From Tannerella sp. (GTDB lineage Bacteria; Bacteroidota; Bacteroidia; Bacteroidales; Tannerellaceae), in NCBI GenBank assembly GCA_031289445.1, contig JAITPL010000083.1:1-5529 (forward strand): a stretch of 5,529 bases of DNA. Direction: 5' to 3'. The translations under genes and the position numbers were made by a program. Position 1 is the stretch's first letter. The number at the start of each line of letters is the position of its first letter. Shown here in pieces: positions 1 to 5,529 of this stretch. The notes under the pieces are model-generated. The model saw only the letters and a program-made list of their open reading frames with translations. It did not search any database and was not told where the DNA came from.

Positions 1-1036
1 GCAACTTGACATTGCTGCCCGCAAAACCCGACGCCGCAGAGCCAAACTCGCGCACTAAATCGGTATGCAGAACGGCAATATCGGACAGTTGCCGCTTAGT
101 TGCGCTCCACATCCCTTTGCGGGCTGTTTCGAGCATCACGGCTGTTATTTCCTGCAAAGCCTGAGGATTCTCGCGACGAAAAAACGCATCCGTCCCCAAC
201 TTGTATTCGTCCTTGACATAGACATCGTAGAATTTATTCCACATATCGTTATCTATAGCCTTGGGTTTCATCACGTTCCAGTCATAGGTGTTAGTAACGA
301 CTTCAGTGATTTGAGCGGCGCTCGAAGCGTTACCCTGCATCACTTCGCGGATATAGGCGGGATTGAAAACAGTTGAGCGGGCTTCGACGCCGATAGCCTC
401 CTTGATTTCCTGCATACGCACATTGTTGCGGTTGCGATAGTCGGCGAAATAGGCTTCGGGGTCTTGACCTGTAACGCTGCGGACGGCAAGATTCATGCCA
501 CCCATAAATTCATAGACATGGTCGAGACTCAGCGCTCCCCAAGTGTTGCTTTGGCGAGGCTGGACAACCACATCGGTGTTGTGCAGGACGGCTCGCAGCA
601 GGCCTTCGCGAAACTGTCCCCACTCCTTTTCACTGCCATAGACTGCGCCCATATTGTTGATATAAGTAGCGGCGATTTCCTGCTCGTTTTCCCACCTGCC
701 GCCGCTCGTTACCATGTTTTGGATACCTGTTCCGTACATGCCGTTAACGCCTCCAAAGATACGCTGTAAAGAGAGTTGTCTGGCTTCTATCGGAGGCGCT
801 CCCTCGACAAGAAGTCGCTCTGTTTCGAGAACGCTTGCCGCAACAAGATTGTCAAAGCCATCGTCTTTTGCTGCCGCAGCCATTTCGACCGCACGACTAA
901 TAAGGGAAAGACGCGATGCTGCCAAATCGCGAAACTGACCGGATGTTTGGATAACTACACCAATACGCGGGCGGGCAAGACGCTCGGCAGGAATTAGTTG
1001 CAGGTCGGATACACGGCCGTAAGTATCTCTAACAGG

Positions 1037-1039
1037 CTA
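1037..1039 (-). other. Second in-frame TAG codon within hmuS
   Basis: On the minus strand the frame reads QALYMLEV, TAG, PVRDTYGRVSD. The HmuS/CobN frame then continues without a stop for about 345 codons to the left window edge. In relatives as I remember them the site is an ordinary charged residue, often Glu or Arg, so a one-base change such as GAG to TAG would explain it. It lies 339 nt (113 codons) downstream of the first amber and in the same frame. Confidence 0.85.
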
Positions 1040-1375
1040 AACTTCAAGCATATACAGAGCCTGCGCAATGGTCGCCCCTTCGCTTTCGATAAACTCGCTG
1101 CTCCAGAATGTATAACTGACTTTTCGGGGATAGTCGCCCTTCGTTTTGCGATACTGTTCAAGCGTAGCATTGACTAACGCAACTCCCTTTTCCCAAGCGA
1201 CTTTCGAAGGTGTTGCCTCGGCATTGATGGAGTACAGGTTTCGACAGGTCGGTACGGCGGTAGGATAGGCTACGGCGTCGCCTCCCGATGATGGCTCAAT
1301 GTAACCGCCGGACAGAGCGTTTGTCAGCGAGCTAAATTCTTGCGCCGGACTCTCTTCAAGGGCTTTTTTGTAGGC

Positions 1376-1378
1376 CTA
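1376..1378 (-). other. First in-frame TAG codon within hmuS
   Basis: The frame reads EIERTVRNI, TAG, AYKKALEESPAQEF. The downstream sequence is a direct continuation of the HmuS helical segment, followed by SGGYIEPSSGGDAVA and NLYSINAEATPS. No frameshift is needed; a single substitution (for example GAG to TAG) would suffice. It removes roughly the last third of the protein unless it is read through. Confidence 0.88.
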
Positions 1379-4300
1379 AATATTGCGGACAGTGCGCTCT
1401 ATTTCTACTATCGCCCTTGCTTTGGCCTTCTGCTCGGTGGTATAAGCAGGCGGCGGAACTGATGTCGGTTTGGTTTCTGCGTCCTTTTTTGTTTCTTCAG
1501 GCCGCTGACCGATTTTGGGTATCCACGACGGATGGCCGCCGGATGATGGTTTGGATGCGCTTTTTTCTGCGCCTGACATGCTGCTCGAAGCGTTACCATT
1601 CGAAGCGTTGTCGTTTGAAGCAGGCATGGTGCGGCGTGGAGGAGCAAGTATCTTTTTCGATTCGCTTAAATCATCTTGTCGGACGCCTGCAAGCGAGCAA
1701 ATCAATTCGTCGCTGACATTCATGCCGTCAAGGATTTTATTAACAAGCGTTTTAGCTGGCTCAAGATATTTTTGCGTGAAAAACGTTTTACTTTTGAGTT
1801 GTGCTTCGTCAACTTTGCCGCTCAATCTTTCCAATTTTGCTATGCTGTAAGCCACAGGGTCGGCGCTCATCGCCACGACGGTAGAGCGGATTTTTTCGAG
1901 ACCGTAAGGGACACTGGAAGTATAGAGATGACCATTCATTTTTTCGTTGGCTATCTCTTCGGCAAAATTCTCTATACGCTCTATTTCCGAGGCTGAATAG
2001 GGCGTTGCAGGCAGACTGTCGAGCCTCAAATCGCGATGCAATCCCATTTCGAGAGCGATGCGTTTGACGTCCAAAGAAGCCGCTGTTTGCGCCTGCTCGC
2101 CTTCGGTCTTATGGAAATGCCGGATTTTTTCCTGTAAAGTCTTGAACTGCGCTCGCGTTTCCGTCTCCATAAAAGCGGGCGTCAGATACGAAACAATCGT
2201 GGCATACGAACGGCGTTTAGCCATCATGCTTTCGCCTATATTGCCGATAGTATAGTAATAGAAATGGAGCATACTGCCGACCAAACGGTCAGGCCAGTCG
2301 AAATTGCCGAGAGCGACTTGTTTCTGCAGCGCCAGCTCCGCGATTTTGCCTTTCTGTCTCAGGTCGAAATTGCCGAGAGCGACTTGTTTCTGCGGGGTAA
2401 ACTCCAAACTGCCGTGCGTGCCGAAGTGCATGACGGCGTCAGCGCGAAAAGCGTGTTGCGCCCACAGATAAGCGGCGATATAAGTGTGAGGCGGCGGGGC
2501 TTTAGCGCCATGCACAATAGCAAAAGCATCACTGCCCAATCCTGCCATAGGCTGCGGTAGCAAAACGATATTGCCGAGTTGAATGCGGGCCGCTACGATA
2601 TAAGATTTATCGTCCCTATGCACCGCCATATACTTGCCGGGCGCTTCGCCATAAGCATTTACAACATCCTCGTATAAAGACGTTTCGAGTGATTGCCTCG
2701 CCCATGCTTCATATTCGCTTTTCTCGATAAGCGCAGGCCGGCCGTTTTTCAGAAACTCGTCGAAAGCGCCTTCGGCATACGTACTCATCACCGCTCCCTG
2801 CGACATCAACAAGTGCTCAAAACCCTTGACGTCATCGGGTAAGTCGGCTACATTATAACCTTCTGCGCGAAGATGTTTCAGGAAATTATAAAGCGCCGGA
2901 ACGGTTTCCAGTCCCTGCGCCGCGAGGGTCGATTGTCCCGCGCCCTTGAAATAATAGATAGCCAGCCTTTTATCGGCATTGCTTTTACGTTTAAGAGCGA
3001 TGAAATTATCCACTATCCTCACAAAACTTTTCAACCGCGAAGGAATGGCTTTGAAAAGAAACAGATCCTCATCGTCAAGTTCCTGAACATTAAGCGAATA
3101 TGGATAAATAGCGCCGTCGAGTTCCGGCATCACAATGCTTTGCGAGAGAAAACCGCCACTCATACCCATCTTGTCGACCTCCCATTGCGACTGCGAAACG
3201 AGCAGCGAAAGAGGTGTAAAAAGCGGAATATTGCTTGCTTTAATCCATTCGACAGCGGCGTCGGCCTGACCCATAGACAGTCTTCCGTGAGCAAAATAAA
3301 TAACGGCGTCAGGACGAATCGCTTTTAAAAATTCCAGTCGTTTCATTGCCGCAATAACCGGATAGACATTCATACCTGCCCCTTGCAGACCGACAATCAG
3401 ACTGTCGATATTTTCACGATTACCGCTAAACGGATCATTGAAACCGCCGACAATAGCAATTCGAGCGCCGCCTTCGACGTAATACGACTGACTGCGCAGA
3501 TACTCCTCATAAGCATTCACATCTTCAAACCACACATTTTCGTCCAAATGATAAATCACATCCGAAACCGTCTTGACTGCCGTATCGGCTGCGGTAACGA
3601 AAAATCGCTTGTTATCAATATGTTGCCTGACGTAATGCGTCAGATTTTGATAGTTGCGCTTGTTGCCGTTGTCGAGATAATCGCGCACCTGTTTGAGTTG
3701 CACACTGTAGAGGCCACAAATAGCATTGGCAGGGTTGGTTGCCGCATGAATATAAACCGGAACTCCCTTATCGGCAGCTACCTGTATCATCGTCCGCTGC
3801 TCGGCGGTGATACGCATGCCCATACCGAAACCAAGCACAAAATCGTAGCGCGAAAGTCGTCCCAAATCTTCAGCCGACACTGCTTCGTAGCGCACAAAAT
3901 CATCATTGTTTGCCTTCACTATGCTTGCAATTTGGAAAGGTTTGACTAACACCGCTTTCCATATCGAAAACGGTTTTGATTCGCTCAATATTGCCTCTTC
4001 CGCACCGTTGGCTGCGGTAACGATTTCCTGATACAGTTTAGGCGAATTGAGCCTCCCCGCCAACTGTAGCGAGAAAGGACTTTTGCGAATACTGCCGTTC
4101 CATGTAGCCGCAACCCTGCCGCTATGCTTTACATTGCTCTCAAGTTGCAAACCGGTGGAATTGTCCACCGCATCGCAAAAACTGTAAGAGCCTTTCAGTG
4201 TCAGCTCGCGCAACAGGCAATATTGCGCGTTCACATCCAGACCTTGAAGCGTCGCGCTGCTTACGTTTTTGTAATACAACTCGGCGCTACCGATAGAGTT

Positions 4301-4450
4301 AATAATCTCATACTGAGTTATTTTGTTGCTGATTTTATTATTGTATCCCGAAACCGAAACATTGAGAGCGCCCTTGGTATATTCGGCTGAAAGCGAGGTA
4401 TGCAAACCTTTTTCGGCATTCAAATCGGCATTTCCGTAAACCCAACACAT
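1376..4450 (-). CDS. Chimeric open frame: HmuR C-terminal barrel fragment fused to HmuS, 1024 codons
   Basis: This is the longest open frame of the window, from an ATG at 4450 to the first amber at 1376-1378. That ATG is an internal methionine of the receptor, because the same frame continues upstream as receptor sequence (SVKELYYDFDRQG) to about 4487. Residues 1 to about 170 are TonB-dependent receptor barrel (VYGNADLNAEKG, a LYYKNVSSATLQGLDV motif, SIWKAVLV). From about residue 171 (PFQIASIVKANNDDFVRYE) the sequence is HmuS. It has no signal peptide of its own and no HmuS membrane anchor. An automated annotation would probably call it a cobaltochelatase subunit CobN. I read it as the product of a deletion that merged two genes, with premature termination inside HmuS. 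A working fusion protein is unlikely, since an outer-membrane barrel fragment would precede a chelatase domain. Confidence 0.8.
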   Translation of the reverse strand: MCWVYGNADLNAEKGLHTSLSAEYTKGALNVSVSGYNNKISNKITQYEIINSIGSAELYYKNVSSATLQGLDVNAQYCLLRELTLKGSYSFCDAVDNSTGLQLESNVKHSGRVAATWNGSIRKSPFSLQLAGRLNSPKLYQEIVTAANGAEEAILSESKPFSIWKAVLVKPFQIASIVKANNDDFVRYEAVSAEDLGRLSRYDFVLGFGMGMRITAEQRTMIQVAADKGVPVYIHAATNPANAICGLYSVQLKQVRDYLDNGNKRNYQNLTHYVRQHIDNKRFFVTAADTAVKTVSDVIYHLDENVWFEDVNAYEEYLRSQSYYVEGGARIAIVGGFNDPFSGNRENIDSLIVGLQGAGMNVYPVIAAMKRLEFLKAIRPDAVIYFAHGRLSMGQADAAVEWIKASNIPLFTPLSLLVSQSQWEVDKMGMSGGFLSQSIVMPELDGAIYPYSLNVQELDDEDLFLFKAIPSRLKSFVRIVDNFIALKRKSNADKRLAIYYFKGAGQSTLAAQGLETVPALYNFLKHLRAEGYNVADLPDDVKGFEHLLMSQGAVMSTYAEGAFDEFLKNGRPALIEKSEYEAWARQSLETSLYEDVVNAYGEAPGKYMAVHRDDKSYIVAARIQLGNIVLLPQPMAGLGSDAFAIVHGAKAPPPHTYIAAYLWAQHAFRADAVMHFGTHGSLEFTPQKQVALGNFDLRQKGKIAELALQKQVALGNFDWPDRLVGSMLHFYYYTIGNIGESMMAKRRSYATIVSYLTPAFMETETRAQFKTLQEKIRHFHKTEGEQAQTAASLDVKRIALEMGLHRDLRLDSLPATPYSASEIERIENFAEEIANEKMNGHLYTSSVPYGLEKIRSTVVAMSADPVAYSIAKLERLSGKVDEAQLKSKTFFTQKYLEPAKTLVNKILDGMNVSDELICSLAGVRQDDLSESKKILAPPRRTMPASNDNASNGNASSSMSGAEKSASKPSSGGHPSWIPKIGQRPEETKKDAETKPTSVPPPAYTTEQKAKARAIVEIERTVRNI
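2297..2393. repeat. 31-bp perfect direct repeat, 66-bp period, inside the hmuS chelatase core
   Basis: Identical 31-bp copies lie at 2297-2327 and 2363-2393, separated by 35 bp of unrelated sequence. In the minus-strand protein each copy gives QKQVALGNFD, and the intervening bases give LRQKGKIAELAL. The effect is an in-frame 22-residue insertion between HFGTHGSLEFTP and WPDRLVG, where family members as I know them run straight through. The flanking bases outside the 31 bp differ, so the copies have clear edges. This looks like a local duplication with added sequence and not a mobile element. Confidence 0.9.
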
Positions 4451-4761
4451 GCCCTGACGGTCGAAGTCGTAGTACAGCTCCTTGACGGAAGACTCTTGGG
4501 CGTCCGCGTACCGGTAACGACCACTTCATCCAGTTCGAGCAGACGAGCGTCATCTGCCCTTGTTCTACTTATTGTATCCTGTACAATATCATCCTGCGGG
4601 CTTATTGTATCATGTACAATATCATCCCGCGAGCTTATTGTATCATGTACAATATCCTTCGGAGAGGCTGAGCCACAGAAAAGGCTCATTGTAAGCATCA
4701 TCATACTTAGATGTATTGACATCGATTTTGATGTTGACATATCTAAAAAAACTTTTTTCAT
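4420..4761 (-). CDS. hmuR: Short open frame with signal peptide and TonB-receptor plug entry (5' fragment of hmuR)
   Basis: This 113-codon frame is what could still be translated from the hmuR start. The ATG at 4761 is followed by KK and a hydrophobic Met/Leu/Ser segment (to about residue 33), then three copies of an 11-residue repeat of the DIVHDTIS type (about 36-68), and LDEVVVTGTRTPKSL (77-91). Residues 92-113 (starting PSRSCTTTS) are out of frame relative to the receptor and end at a stop at 4420-4422. If made, the product would be exported to the periplasm but lacks any barrel. An alternative start at Met8 would give a shorter signal peptide; both are plausible. Confidence 0.6.
   Translation of the reverse strand: MKKVFLDMSTSKSMSIHLSMMMLTMSLFCGSASPKDIVHDTISSRDDIVHDTISPQDDIVQDTISRTRADDARLLELDEVVVTGTRTPKSLPSRSCTTTSTVRACVGFTEMPI
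4568..4656. repeat. Three 33-bp tandem repeats, each with an ATTGTA/TACAAT palindrome
   Basis: The units start at 4568, 4601 and 4634. The third is recognisable to 4656. Each unit contains ATTGTATCMTGTACAAT (M = C in the unit at 4568, A in the other two), which has 6-bp inverted arms around a 5-base loop, at 4571-4587, 4604-4620 and 4637-4653. On the minus strand they encode DIVHDTIS-SRD, DIVHDTIS-PQD and DIVQDTIS-RTR in the linker between signal peptide and plug of the hmuR fragment. The 33-bp period keeps the frame. The units are directly adjacent and there are no spacers, so this is not a CRISPR array. Confidence 0.92.
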
Positions 4762-4770
4762 CCCTCGCGC

Positions 4771-4801
4771 TTGTAAATTTCAATATTCTCATGTACCTTT
4801 G
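4771..4801 (+). promoter_or_regulatory. Bacteroidota-type promoter of the metallophosphoesterase gene
   Basis: TTG at 4771-4773, a 20-bp gap, and TACCTTTG at 4794-4801 match the primary sigma factor consensus of Bacteroidota (-33 TTTG, 19-21 bp, -7 TAnnTTTG). Transcription would start a few bases downstream, leaving a short A-rich leader before the ATG at 4825. No Shine-Dalgarno sequence is visible, which is usual in this phylum. Confidence 0.65.
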
Positions 4802-4815
4802 CGGACTCAAAATCG

Positions 4816-4823
4816 CAAAAATA
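4816..4823 (-). promoter_or_regulatory. Weak candidate -7 element for hmuR
   Basis: On the minus strand TATTTTTG fits TAnnTTTG and lies about 55 bp upstream of the hmuR ATG. No good TTG is found 19-21 bp further upstream, so only half of the consensus is present. It overlaps the leader of the divergent gene. I see no convincing Fur-like box, although iron control would be expected for a heme receptor. Confidence 0.25.
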
Positions 4824-4824
4824 T

Positions 4825-5238
4825 ATGGCAACAGCAATTCTTTACATTTCCGACATCCACCGTCAACACCGTTCCCTGCACGACTTGCCGCCCGCCGATA
4901 TCATCATTCATTCGGGCGACGTGTCCGAGGGTAAAGGCGCTGAAGTTTCGGATTTCATTGAGTGGTTTGGTAAGCTCAACTACAAGCACAAAATTTTCGT
5001 CGGAGGCAATCATGATCGTTGTTTGGACGGAAAAAATGCCGAAGGTATTCAATCGTTTTTGCCGGACAACATGTATTACCCCTGCGATTCGGGCGTCGAA
5101 ATCGAAGGCGTAAGGTTTTGGGGTATTCCTTACTTTATATCTTATGAGTTGCGGGCGGAAAAACATCAACGCAGTCTGTCAGCAAAATCCGCCCGCGCTA
5201 CCACCTGTTCGGACACATCCACGACGCCTATGGCATGA
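4825..5238 (+). CDS. Truncated metallophosphoesterase frame (137 codons) as currently readable
   Basis: This is the frame that would be translated from the intact start. It is authentic to about residue 114 (ELRAEKHQ). The last residues, to the TGA at 5236-5238, come from reading the conserved C-terminal block out of frame. It keeps the D-x-H, GD and GNHD ligands but lacks both the middle histidine motif and GHxH. A complete two-metal site therefore cannot form and catalytic activity is unlikely. Confidence 0.6.
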   Translation: MATAILYISDIHRQHRSLHDLPPADIIIHSGDVSEGKGAEVSDFIEWFGKLNYKHKIFVGGNHDRCLDGKNAEGIQSFLPDNMYYPCDSGVEIEGVRFWGIPYFISYELRAEKHQRSLSAKSARATTCSDTSTTPMA

Positions 5239-5327
5239 TTAAATCCGGCAACACAACATTCATTAACAGCTCTTTAGTAAATGAGAAAAATGAACTTGCG
5301 AACGATCCGGTTTTGTTTGAGTTGTAA
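4825..5327 (+). pseudogene. MPPED-like calcineurin-family metallophosphoesterase with internal deletion and frameshift
   Basis: The first part (4825 to about 5165) contains the metal-binding blocks of a class of small phosphoesterases: SDIH (residues 9-12), HSGDVS (29-34), FIEWFGKLNYKHKIFVGGNHD (GNHD at 61-64) and RFWGIPYF. The conserved C-terminal block RPRYHLFGHIHDAYG (GHIH at 5211-5222) and the tail FINSSLVNEKNELANDPVLFEL to a TAA at 5325-5327 are in a different frame, entered at about 5172. Together the parts give roughly 165 residues. Relatives are near 200, and the stretch carrying the middle THxPP metal ligand is absent. The cause is therefore a deletion of around 40 codons that also shifted the frame, not a single-base indel. 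The start is supported by the promoter and A-rich leader. The substrate in intact relatives is not established. Confidence 0.85.
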
Positions 5328-5390
5328 TCGAAAAATCGGGTTTCTGAAAAAAAGTTTGAACATCTGCAACGTTTTGGCATATCCGCGCCC

Positions 5391-5398
5391 TACCTTTG
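5391..5398 (+). promoter_or_regulatory. -7 element upstream of the WG-repeat gene
   Basis: TACCTTTG fits the Bacteroidota -7 consensus, and the 9-mer TACCTTTGC is identical to that of the metallophosphoesterase promoter. No TTG sits at the preferred 19-21 bp. The nearest, TTTTG at 5372-5376, is only 14 bp away. An A/T-rich leader of about 27 bp leads to the ATG at 5426. The 98-bp spacer 5328-5425 shows no convincing terminator hairpin. Confidence 0.5.
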
Positions 5399-5425
5399 CA
5401 CCGTAATTTAATAAGAAATATTTAT

Positions 5426-5529
5426 ATGGAAACAAAAAAACAAGACAAGCTACGCTACGACTTTGTAGGCCACTTCAACGAAGGACTGGCTTTTGTGAAA
5501 CTCGACGGTAAGTTGGGAGTTATTGATGA
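5426..5529 (+). CDS. WG-repeat protein, N-terminal part, cut by the right window edge
   Basis: The ATG at 5426 opens a frame to the window end (34 complete codons). After a Lys/Gln-rich start it reads YDFVGHFNEGLAFVKLDGKL followed by GVID. This is the pattern of a WG-type beta repeat (PF14903-like: aromatic-x-F-x-EGLA-x-V-x-x-x-GK-x-GxID). Such proteins in Bacteroidota usually carry many tandem copies and have no established enzymatic role. No signal peptide is visible, so the visible part suggests a cytoplasmic product. The start is supported by the upstream -7 element and an A/T-rich leader without Shine-Dalgarno. Whether the gene is intact beyond the edge is unknown. Confidence 0.75.
   Translation, partial: METKKQDKLRYDFVGHFNEGLAFVKLDGKLGVID

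Larger units (their letters stand above)
1..3940 (-). pseudogene. hmuS: HmuS, CobN/BchH-like heme-utilisation chelatase; broken by two in-frame TAG codons, partial at left edge
   Basis: The product is a CobN/magnesium-chelatase H-subunit family protein of the Bacteroidota HmuS type. HmuS is encoded next to the heme receptor HmuR and is thought to remove iron from heme under anaerobic conditions (family knowledge). Visible landmarks in order are an N-terminal part with VLGFGMGMRITAEQR, then IVGGFNDPFSGNRENIDSL, YFAHGRLSMGQADA, KMGMSGGFLSQSIVMPELDG, MAGLGSDAFAIVHGAK, and the chelatase core HFGTHGSLEF (His codons at 2426-2428 and 2414-2416). These are followed by YYYTIGNIGESMMAKRRSYA, a low-complexity Ser/Asn/Lys/Pro linker (about 1440-1640), then NLYSINAEATPS, YTFWSSEFIESEGATIAQAL, RIFGGVNGMYGTG, LHNTDVVVQPRQSNTWGALS, YEFMGGMN and YFADYRNRNN. 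The frame stays open and family-like on both sides of TAG codons at 1376-1378 and 1037-1039 and to position 2. The expected N-terminal membrane anchor and start are missing because the gene is fused to hmuR at about 3940. A 66-bp insertion disrupts the core. The family assignment is firm; the symbol rests on the hmuR neighbour. Confidence 0.85.
3938..4761 (-). pseudogene. hmuR: HmuR-type TonB-dependent heme receptor; internal deletion with frameshift, C-terminus lost into hmuS
   Basis: This is the remnant of an outer-membrane TonB-dependent receptor. The N-terminal fragment (4761 to about 4489, 91 codons) has a Lys-rich start, a Met/Leu-rich hydrophobic stretch ending LFCGSAS (probable signal peptide), an 11-residue tandem repeat, and then LDEVVVTGTRTPKSL, the entry to the plug domain. 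The next recognisable receptor sequence, SVKELYYDFDRQGMCWVYGNAD, is in another frame from about 4487 down and is a late-barrel motif. Most of the plug and barrel, several hundred residues judged from the usual 650-700-residue length, is therefore missing. The C-terminal fragment runs to SIWKAVLV at about 3940 and then merges into HmuS. The final barrel strands and terminal aromatic residue are absent. The class assignment is firm. The name hmuR is inferred from the adjacent hmuS and the KELYYDF/VYGN motifs. No hmuY lies upstream. Confidence 0.8.

Noticed and set aside
65..997. Several short plus-strand frames in the left part of the window
   Set aside because: They are opposite the C-terminal hmuS frame, which reads as conserved chelatase sequence throughout. 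The apparent gap on the minus strand is explained by the two TAG codons.
1037..1378. Pyrrolysine-type insertion at the TAG codons
   Set aside because: Nothing in the CobN/HmuS family suggests a special residue at these positions, and no pylT-like or other tRNA sequence is visible here.
3383..3949. 188-codon plus-strand open frame
   Set aside because: It lies wholly antisense to well-conserved HmuS sequence, shows no recognisable motif, and has no promoter or leader of the local type.
4440..4450. ATG at 4450 as the true start of a stand-alone protein
   Set aside because: The same frame continues upstream as conserved receptor sequence (KELYYDFDRQG) and no leader or promoter precedes this methionine.
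4568..4656. CRISPR array or operator cluster
   Set aside because: The units are contiguous and without variable spacers, and they translate into an in-frame peptide repeat. They lie inside coding sequence downstream of the start, so an operator role is not supported.
4400..5113. 237-codon plus-strand open frame across the hmuR 5' end and the metallophosphoesterase
   Set aside because: It is antisense to the receptor signal peptide and plug and out of frame with the phosphoesterase. Its Ser/Ile/Cys-rich middle is only the tandem repeats read on the other strand.
5328..5360. Rho-independent terminator after the metallophosphoesterase
   Set aside because: The A-rich stretch after the stop allows only a very short stem and is not followed by a T-run on the plus strand.

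Overview
The window looks like a piece of a Bacteroidales-type (Bacteroidota) genome of roughly half G+C. It carries promoter elements of the Bacteroidota type (TTG, 20-bp gap, TAnnTTTG), starts preceded by A/T-rich leaders instead of Shine-Dalgarno sequences, and the hmuR-hmuS heme-acquisition gene pair familiar from Porphyromonas and Bacteroides. The genus cannot be read from the sequence. Several clearly recognisable genes are broken by internal deletions, frameshifts or stop codons, as seen in host-restricted or endosymbiotic Bacteroidales, but that lifestyle is inference.

Layout. Positions 1-3940 on the minus strand hold most of hmuS, a CobN/BchH-type chelatase-like protein of heme utilisation. 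The gene runs off the left edge and is interrupted by two in-frame TAG codons (1376-1378 and 1037-1039). It also carries a 66-bp insertion, built around a 31-bp direct repeat, next to its conserved HFGTH motif. Immediately upstream (3938-4761, minus) lies hmuR, a TonB-dependent outer-membrane heme receptor that has lost most of its plug and barrel through a frameshifting internal deletion. A second deletion has removed the hmuR 3' end and the hmuS 5' end and joined the two genes in frame, giving a 1024-codon chimeric ORF (1376-4450). The hmuR N-terminus contains three 33-bp tandem repeats (4568-4656), each holding a palindrome.

A 63-bp divergent promoter region (4762-4824) separates hmuR from a plus-strand MPPED-like calcineurin-family metallophosphoesterase gene (4825-5327). 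This gene also has an internal deletion with a frameshift: its N-terminal metal motifs and its C-terminal GHIH motif are in different frames. After a 98-bp spacer with a -7 element, a WG-repeat protein gene starts at 5426 and is cut by the right edge.

Functionally, HmuR would bring heme across the outer membrane and HmuS would act on the tetrapyrrole to release iron. Both are disabled here unless the stops are read through, so this looks like a heme-iron uptake locus in decay. I see no new defence or mobile system. The most informative signals are the decay pattern, the gene fusion, the two amber codons and the two repeat structures.
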